Part shown: positions 56,684 to 64,000 of the stretch, piece by piece
Layout of the letters: every line of letters starts with the position of its first letter
How positions within the stretch are numbered: the first letter of the stretch is position 1
Assembly: GCA_951804985.1 (NCBI GenBank)
Contig: OX638130.1
Location: 123,517,593 to 123,581,592 of the forward strand
Origin: Dryomyza anilis
Lineage: Eukaryota; Arthropoda; Insecta; Diptera; Dryomyzidae
DNA: 64,000 bases
Direction: 5' to 3'
Made by a program: the position numbers and the translations under genes
Notes under the pieces: model-generated
Databases searched by the model: none
The model's input: only the letters and a program-made list of their open reading frames with translations
What the model was told of the DNA's origin: nothing

Positions 56684-57304
56684 AAAATTATAGTCGGTCT
56701 AAGTCGACTATAAATACCCTACACATATGTGTGATCATTCAAAGTGGTATATAGGTCACCAGGGTATACGAATCCTGAAAATAACTACAAACTTTCCATC
56801 CCTAAAGAATTTTCTTTCATTTGATACCCATATTTACAAATGGGTAGATCTACAGAATTTCGATTTTTTTTTTTGGGAACCACAAGTCATTTCGTGGGAA
56901 AACATTATGTTCATGTATTTGAGCATAATGTCAATATATATTTGACCAAAAAAAGTTTAACTAAGCACGTATACAGTAAAATTCATTTGTAGATGTAAAT
57001 TTTATATGAGGTATTTGAACATAAGTGGTCGGTTCTCAGGTCACAATAGACCGATCATGCCAATTTTCTTGTTCAGACAGCTTAGATATATAAGTAATCT
57101 AAATCTAAAGTTTCATTGCTCTAGATTTTTTACTTTTTCTGTAATCGTGATTTCAACAGACAGGCAGAGGGACAGACGGACATCGCTAAATCGACTCAGG
57201 AGGTCATGCTGATCAAGAATATATATACTTTTCCATACCGGAGATGCTTTTTTCAGGGCGTCCCAAATTGAATATACCCTTTCACTCTTAGTGTAGGGTA
57301 TAAA
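56684..57304 (+). mobile_element. mini-me/INE-1-like element nested in H2
   Basis: Starts with the palindrome tatagtcggtctaagtcgac and ataccctacacatatgtgtg, and ends ttagtgtagggtata. Inside lie a GTCY tract (gacaggcagagggacagacg, 57159-57178), the core catgctgatcaagaatatat and a TA tract. It is the longer version of the copy at 7620-7955. Being inside H2, it is the younger insertion. Confidence 0.8.
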
Positions 57305-57379
57305 CATAAACAGCTATACTTAAAAAACGGAAAAAAACAACTAAAAGCCCGTTTTCGCAGGCCGGGTACAAAATACTAG

Positions 57380-59240
57380 TTACACAATATAAAGAGAGAA
57401 ATGTCCATCTTCCAGTATACCATAATTACATTCATGATTTTCATATGAATATCAAAAAATTCAAACCAAATTCGATACGATTATGAAGATTTTTCTTTTT
57501 TTAATAATTAAAATTCTAAAAAAAATCGACAATATTAAGCGATAAATATAATGAATAAAAACATAATTATTTCCAGAATCTCGGTCTTTTAACATACCCT
57601 AAAGCACATTCTTGCTTTGCATATGAAATCAATATCAAAATTGAGATGGAATTAAAAGCAATAAATAGTTTTTTTTTTAATTTGTACTTTTTAAAATATT
57701 TCCTTCCACTTAGTGAATTATTGTATAATAAAATAATAAATTTGATTGTACGACAAAAGTCACATACTAAATGATCATTATTCCGTTTCTATCAAATACT
57801 ACACATTGGTAATAAAACTAATACCAGGAATTAAGTATGTTTTTCGATTGTACAACTTAATGCCCAAAGTAATGACAACAGCAAAGTGTTTAGACTGTGT
57901 GACTTACCTGTAATTTAATGCAAATGATGTTCCGAGCAGAGTATCGTACTGAGGAGTTTTGTGTGATGCACAAATAGTTGCTGCCTTACAACTACTATAG
58001 ACGCGTAATCCTTGTATGTGTTTAAACCAGTGGACAGCGTCACACGGTGCGATGCACAAATGTATAATGCAACCACTATTGCCGCTCGATTACTCTATTT
58101 AACACAAATGATAAATGAGCCACGAGTTACTAAAATGCGTATTTAAACGGACAGTAATTTAAATTTTATTTTAAATATATTTTATTTATTTAAAAACACT
58201 TATTATTCAAAGCTCTTTCTTGTGTGGCTCATAAAATTTATAGCTGCGTTTTAATCAGCCAGAGGCCACCCGCGGCTGTCGTAATAATTTAATCAATTTG
58301 TCTGACATGCGGTGCAATTTGGCATCGCGCTGCTCATTGAGTTTAGAGTGTTTGGCTGTTGTTTCTTCGGTGGTGCGGGGCCAGTGAGTATTTTATTTTA
58401 TTGGATGGCACTCATAAAAGCCATAGAAAAACATAAACGAAAGCGGAAATGCCAAAAAAATTTACTGATTCGTAACACGCGATAGCGGCCCGCACACTGT
58501 CACACACACATACACAGCACTTTAACTCACTGACTCAAAGGACTTTAAATGAATAAACTAAACGAGCAGAATTTAAATACACGCAAATTGTGATTGTTTT
58601 GTTTTAGTTGATTTTTTGTGATTGTGTCAAATGTGTTGTACAACCTTTTGTTAATTTTATAAATTTTTGTTTTGTTACGTTTCGGCTCGTTAAGTTTTGC
58701 GGCAGCACAGCGTGACGTATGAGTGACGCCGATTGCGTTGCAATGTATGTTTTTAAATTGTGCGAACGTTTTGTATAATTGAGGGACTATTTTTATTATT
58801 TTATAATATTAAGATATGAATTTACTAATTTAAGTTTTTTTAATTTTTTACTTTGAATATATTTTTTTTTATATTTATTATATTTTTAATTTGTATTTTT
58901 TAATTTAATTATTTATATTTAATTTTCATTAAACTATTTATATATATTTTTTAATTTGAATATTTATATTTAAATTTTTTTAATTTAAAATTTTTAATTT
59001 AAAATTTTAAATTTTTTTTATATAAAATTTTCAATATTTTTTTTATTTCCAATTTTATTTCACTTTAAAACACACTTCTTAACACTTTAAACACACAGTT
59101 GTCAAGCACAAACACTTCAAAAATTGGCGCGCCCGAAAAACGCGTTCGTCACCGTTTAAATCACCGACGTTGACTAAATTTCTTTGAAATTCGTTGCCAA
59201 CTCTAGCATGTACTGCACATAAAAACACAGCATGGAAGGC
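57380..59240. other. Apparently unique non-coding sequence
   Basis: 58000-58760 is less AT-rich and more complex than most of the window and may hold regulatory DNA. I see no exon with known content. 58800-59050 is TTTAAATT-rich. Confidence 0.4.
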
Positions 59241-59345
59241 AGTCGCTCTCACTTGTTCGCCTTACCAAAGCTCTCTACTCTTATACGTGTGTTGCACAGT
59301 TATTGCTTTCTATCGCTCTCTCTGTGCAACTCTCAGTATTTTGTG
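59241..59345 (-). promoter_or_regulatory. Possible GAGA/TATA promoter
   Basis: On the minus strand a gagagagcgatag cluster (about 59314-59326) is followed by acacacgtataagagtag (TATA-like, about 59276-59292) and gagagctttgg. GAGA repeats upstream of a TATA box are common in fly promoters. The plus-strand 92-residue frame over it (59194-59472) has no recognised domain. No coding region downstream is identified, so this is weak. Confidence 0.3.
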
Positions 59346-59984
59346 CTGCTGTCAACGTCTGCGCATCGTCACCACTTCCAGTCCTTGTGACTCGCACAAC
59401 AATTGTTGTCGTGTCTTCAGTTCTGTGTTGCATGCATTGGAATGTTGTGCGTTTGGCGCTCTTTTGCTTTGACTTACTTTAAGTATTTTTATTTTTATTT
59501 AGTTTTCGTATTTTGTATTATTTGTATTAAAATTTGTTGTTGTTAGATAGTTTTTTTTTGTATACATCGTGTTTTCAGTTTGGTAGCACGTGCTTCGCTT
59601 TTCTACAAAATATTCATGATTTCAGTTGCATGCGTCGTTGTCACCGAAAAATTATAAATTGTTGTTGCAAGTTTTTGGGCTAATTTCTTTGTAATATTTG
59701 GCAGGCAGATAAATGAATTGTGGCCAAGAGTTTTGGCCATGAAATAGGAGCACTTATGAAAACATATAAAACAGACGAAAAAACAATCAAAATTCGCATT
59801 TAAGTAGAATCATAACTCATGGGTCATTTGGTTAAGGCAGCAATAAACATCGAAACATCTGTCATAGTCAATTTTATGTAGCATATGATGTAATAAGTTT
59901 AATGCAAGGATATGTAAGATGAAAGATTAATGTCTGAATAAATAAAACAAATCAATCAACTAGCTTTAAGAAATAGTTTTAATA
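59346..59984. other. Non-coding sequence
   Basis: No supported gene, RNA or repeat. Confidence 0.45.
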
Positions 59985-62900
59985 TTTATAGAAAATCTGA
60001 CTTTTTGGGGATTTTTCAATAAATTAATTTTTTTTTAATATTTATGAAAACTGACTTTTTGGGGATTTTTAAATTATGACATTTTTGAGATTTTGACAAT
60101 GTGAAGATTGAATTCAAAGATATCGTTTGGATATTTTGGTTTTTGGGCATTGTGTATTTTAGAGATTAGACTGTTCGAAAATTATGTATTTTCGGATTTT
60201 TTTTTAAGATTTGACTTCTGAGACTTTGTACTTTTGACTTTTTGGAGATTCAATTCGAAGTTATCGTTTGGAGACTTTTTATTTTTTGGGAATTTTTATT
60301 TTTGGTGATTTAAAATTTTTGATGATTTCGACTTTTGGAGTGTTTTATATTTTTTTTTTTTTTAGATTTGACTTTTTGCTGATTTTTGATATATTGATTC
60401 TTTTGAATATTTAATTCAAAGTTATCATTCGGAAATCTTGATTTTTTGGAGATTTGACTTTTTGAGGTTGGACTTTTTTGAGACATTGTTCTCTTTACTT
60501 TTTGGAGATTCAATTCGAAGTTATCGTTTAGAGATCATTTACTTTTTGTAGATTTTTATTTTTGGTGATTTAAAATTTTTGATGATTTCGACTTTTGTAG
60601 TGTTTTTTTTTTTTTTTTTTTTTGGAGATTTGACTTTTTAGAGATTTTGGATGTTTTTTTGTAATTTGGTAAAGTAATTTCGGAAAGTTTGATTTTTTGG
60701 AGATTTGACTTTTTGAGGTTGGACTTTTTTGAGACATTGTTCTTTTTACTTTTTGGAGATTCAACTCGAAGTTATCGTTTGGAGATCATTTACTTTTTGT
60801 AGATTTTTATTTTTGATGATTTCGACTTTTGTAGTGTTTTTTTTTTTTTGAGATTTGACTTTTTAGAGATTTTGCATGTTTTTTTTGTTATTTTGGATAT
60901 ATTGATTTTTTGAAGGTTATCATTCGGAAAGTTTGATTTTTTGGAGATTTGACTTTTTGAGGTAGGACTTTTAGAATTTTTAGATGTTTTTTTTGATATT
61001 TGAATTTTTGGAGTTTTAATATATTTGGAGATTGTGACTTTTTAGAAATTTTTAATTTTAGGAATTTTTTTTTTTTTGAGATTTGTCTATTTGGAGATTT
61101 TTGATGATCTCTCTTAAGATATTGATTTTTTGAAGATTTAATTCAAAGTTATCGTTCAGAAGTTTTGATTTTTTGGAGATTTGACATTTTGAGGTTGGAC
61201 TTTTAGAATTCTTCGAAATTATTATTATTTTTTTTTTTGATATTTGAAATTTTTGAGTTTTAATATATTTTAGATATTGACTTTTTAGAAATTTTAAATT
61301 TAAAGAGATTTTGATTTTTGAGATTTAATTCTTTGGATATTTTGTCTTATTGGAGATTTTGACTTTTTTTAAATTCAATTCGAAGTTATTGTTTTTAGAT
61401 TTTACTTTTTAAAGATTTCGATTTTATGCAGTTTTGAATATTTGAACATTTTGAATTTTTGGGAATTATTTTTATTTTTTGAGATTTGACTTTTTGGAAA
61501 TTTTCAATTTTTGAGACTTTATTTTTTAATTTTTTTTGAAATTTTTCTCATTTGTTTCATCTATAGAGTTTTTTGTCATTTTGTAGTTTTTTATCTTTTT
61601 GCAGATTCAATTCAAAATTTTTTTTTGTTTTTAAGAGATATTGATATGGAGATTTCGACATTATAAAGATTTTGACTTTTCGAAGTTTTCAATTTAAAGA
61701 TTTGTATGAATTTTAAAATTTTGATTTTTTTTTTGTATATTTGCCTTGATTTGACTCTTTGAAGATTTTGGTTATTTGGAGATATATGCTTCTTGGAAAT
61801 TCCATTCGACGTTATAGTTGGAGATTTTTAATTGTTTTGAAAACTTTGATTTTTTATGATTAATTTGATTTTAGAGAAATTCGACTTTTTGGACTATAAA
61901 ATTTTTGACTTTTGAAAAATCTGAATTTTTTGTGATTTGACTTTTTAAAGATTTTTATTATTTGGATTTCAATTCAATGTTATAGTTGGAAGATTTTTGA
62001 TTTTTTGAAAATACTTATTTATGTGGAATTCGACATTTTGTAGTTTTGACTATGAACATTTTTACTTATGGGATATTCTGAATTTTGGATTTTTTTTTGA
62101 GATTTGACTTTGTGGAATTTTTGGAGATTTTTACTTTTGGAAATGTTGAATTTGTTGAGATTTTTTTTAATGAAGTGTAAAATTTTGGATACTTTTGTAT
62201 CTTATTAGCCGGCCTCAGCAGTCCAGAAGTAGCTCGCTGGACTTGCATTCTGAAGGTCTCGGGTTCGAATCCCAGCGTGGTGATATTAACCATAAAATTG
62301 TAGGAAATAGATTTCACAGTACAATGGATATAATCTGTCTGAGTGCTGTGGATCTTAGTAGATATTCAAAAAAAAAAAAAAAAAATCTTTGGAGATTTTT
62401 GTCGTTTTGGCTACTTTGACTTTTTGAAGATTTAATTCGAAGTAATTGTGGAGATTTTAATTTTTTGAAATTATAACCTTTAAAGTTTTCGACATTTTGG
62501 AATTTTAGATTATTGAAAATTATTACATTTTGGAGATTTTTAATTTTTAGATATATATTTTTTTTGAGATTGACTATTTAGAGATTTTGTGTTTTTGGAG
62601 ATTTTGACTTTTTGGAGATTTTGACTTTTTTAAGATTTTGACTTTTTGGAAATGTTGAATTTTTAGAGTTTTTTTTTTTAATGGACTGCAACATTTTGGA
62701 TATTTTTGTATCTTTGGAGTTTTTTTTATACTTTGACTTATTGAAGATTCAATTCGAAGTAATTAAGAAGAATTTGATTTTTAGAAATTATGAATTTTGA
62801 AGTTTTTGCCTTTGCTGGAATTTTAAATATTTGAAAAATAATTTCTTTTTGGAGATTTTGAATTTTTAGATATTTATATTTTTTTAATTTGGCTATTTGG

Positions 62901-63000
62901 AGTTTTTGTATTTTTGGCGATTTTCACTTTTTGAAGATTTTGAAGTTTGTCTCAATGGTTCCGTGAATAGAGATTGAATAGAGATTTTGTGATTTATTTA
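59985..63000 (+). repeat. 17-bp-type GATTTTGACTTTTTGGA array with higher-order repeats
   Basis: Short units (gattttgactttttgga and variants) run for 3 kb. A longer block, marked by ttggagattcaattcgaagt and cattgttcttttta, recurs at 60251, 60511 and 60762, giving a higher-order period of about 251-260 bp. Two near-identical minus-strand frames (60310-60513 and 60570-60764) are consequences of this. A SINE interrupts the array at 62204-62385. Confidence 0.88.
62204..62385 (+). repeat. Second tRNA-derived SINE family with poly(A) tail
   Basis: The tRNA-like head has tagctcgctgg as A box and ggttcgaatcc as B box (about 62261-62271). About 90 bp of body follow, then an 18-A tail (62368-62385). 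atctt flanks both sides (62199-62203 and 62385-62389) and the array continues as tctttggag, so it inserted into array D. It differs from the 4561 family in head, body and tail. Confidence 0.8.
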
Positions 63001-64000
63001 TTTAAGACAATTTTACGACTTTTTTATATAAAATTATATAAAAGTATATATAAAAGATTTTAATCTAATGTGATTTTAATCTAACTAAGAATAAAACATA
63101 AATATGTTTTATTCTTAGTTTTAGTATACCCATTTTTATAAAAATTTAAATTTTCAAAAATCCTCAAAGAACATTTTTTTAGTTGCTTTTAACAATTTCT
63201 TTCTATTAAATAGAATCTGCCAGACGTCTTATAAAATGTAGACTTTAAATTAAATTAAGAAAATTGGGAACCGCAAAAACAACGTAAAATCTTGTCGAAA
63301 ATTTTGCTCCATGGTGGAAGGAGCCGCTTATTAAATTAGACGGCAGGTGTTGCCAAGACATTTCAGAAGATGTGTGAACATTTGTAAGTATGTGCCGGCC
63401 ATGTATGTGTGTGTCTGTATTTAAATCTGATGCTGAAAAGTTTTGCGCAGAATTTTATAAAATTCTTATGGCTAACCATGAAAACAAGATAAAGAAAATG
63501 TAACAAAAACAAAAGTTGTAATAGGCAACGCAATTTAATAAAATATGCAATACATAATCAGAATAATCAAATGGATTTTAATGTGCTTTACAGGTTCTTG
63601 AAAGTTGCTCTAAGAGCTCTTAAAGAGTTGAGTGTGACAAAAATAAAAATTAAAGAAAGCGATTTGAAAAAACATGATAAACATAAAAAACGAATGTGCT
63701 TTAATGGTTCGTTAGAGGTTCTATAAGAGTTCTGTAAAAGTTTAAATGTGCTTAAAAGATACTTGAAAGGTGATTTAAGAATTCAATGTTAGGAACAAAT
63801 AAATGAAACTCACGTAGAAATGGATTTTATTGTGCTTTAAAGGTGCTTTCAGAGTTTTAAAGTTGTCTAACTGTATTTCAAAGGTTCGTTAAAGGGGCTT
63901 TAAAAGTTCCAAAGAGTTAACTGTTGCAAATAATAAATTTAAACAAACTAAAGTATATAATTACAAAAAAAAAAACAAATGTTGATAAAACTTTTATGTT
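63001..64000. other. AT-rich non-coding sequence
   Basis: From about 63580 the words aggttcttgaaag, taaaggtgctttcag, aaggttcgttaaagg and aagagttctgtaaaag recur loosely, perhaps an old short repeat. No gene seen. Confidence 0.45.

Larger units (their letters stand above)
55673..57379 (+). mobile_element. Helitron-like non-autonomous element H2
   Basis: It starts tctaaatatatatata, then actcttggtccg, a gtttgttcc word, an accgctgaagcgattt word and ggttatatatgggcgg, which parallels H1. The 3' end reads aaagcccgttttcgcaggcc, then gggtacaaaatactag followed by T (57379/57380): a short GCCCG/CGGGT hairpin before CTAG, as in Helitrons. A CAAAAGCAAAAACA-type minisatellite (55910-56660) and a nested mini-me element (56684-57304) fill the middle. 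Confidence 0.72.

Noticed and set aside
62066..62419. Proteins with GFEPETFRMQV and similar
   Set aside because: Such peptides arise from translating the SINE head and are often misannotated.

Overview
The window looks like gene-poor nuclear DNA of a brachyceran fly. It is very AT-rich, has no host exon that I can recognise, and is packed with transposable elements typical of Diptera: an R1-clade (Waldo-like) LINE, a second LINE, a DD37E and a DD41D Tc1/mariner element, mini-me/INE-1-like elements with TA and GTCY microsatellites, Helitron-like elements and tRNA-derived SINEs. The species cannot be named from this sequence. The only long intact reading frames belong to the two LINEs. The rest could be intergenic or a very large intron.

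Layout. 0-7.5 kb: a terminal-inverted-repeat element full of a palindromic TTCATCATATTGATGAA-type motif (397-1967), SINE and mariner relics, a tail-to-tail SINE pair forming a large palindrome (4561-5105), and a truncated LINE 3' end (about 6925-7080). 7.6-12.7 kb: two mini-me elements on either side of a 1.7-kb diverged tandem array. 12.7-20 kb: a DD37E transposon with TIRs and TA duplication (12725-13973), a Helitron 3' end, then a full-length 5.1-kb Waldo-like LINE (14352-19450, minus strand, two intact overlapping ORFs) inserted in an ATGT microsatellite that seems to lie inside another Helitron-like element. 20-31.7 kb: apparently non-coding DNA with a 19-bp array (22.6-23.2 kb) and a heavily diverged 0.4-0.5-kb tandem repeat (24.4-27.2 kb).

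31.7-33.4 kb is the most unusual part. A tandemly duplicated segment carries a near-ideal heat-shock element, CCAAT and TATA-like boxes in minus orientation. The second copy is split by a 0.94-kb element with 12-bp terminal inverted repeats, a TACTA target duplication and many CGCACGAGTGCG-like palindromes; I do not recognise this family.

33.4-49 kb: two long 19-bp arrays (36.2-38.3 and 43.8-45.6 kb) related to the one at 22.6 kb, a SINE with a clear target duplication (39492-39790), an intact one-ORF LINE (40446-43334) and a broken rosa-like DD41D mariner (47024-48098). 50-57.4 kb: two Helitron-like elements with homologous 5' parts but different internal minisatellites, and an identical-looking 634-bp tandem duplication (54371-55638). 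57.4-64 kb: apparently unique DNA, one possible GAGA/TATA promoter, a 3-kb 17-bp-type array interrupted by a second SINE family, and unremarkable AT-rich sequence. The elements are mostly independent insertions; there is no operon-like cooperation.
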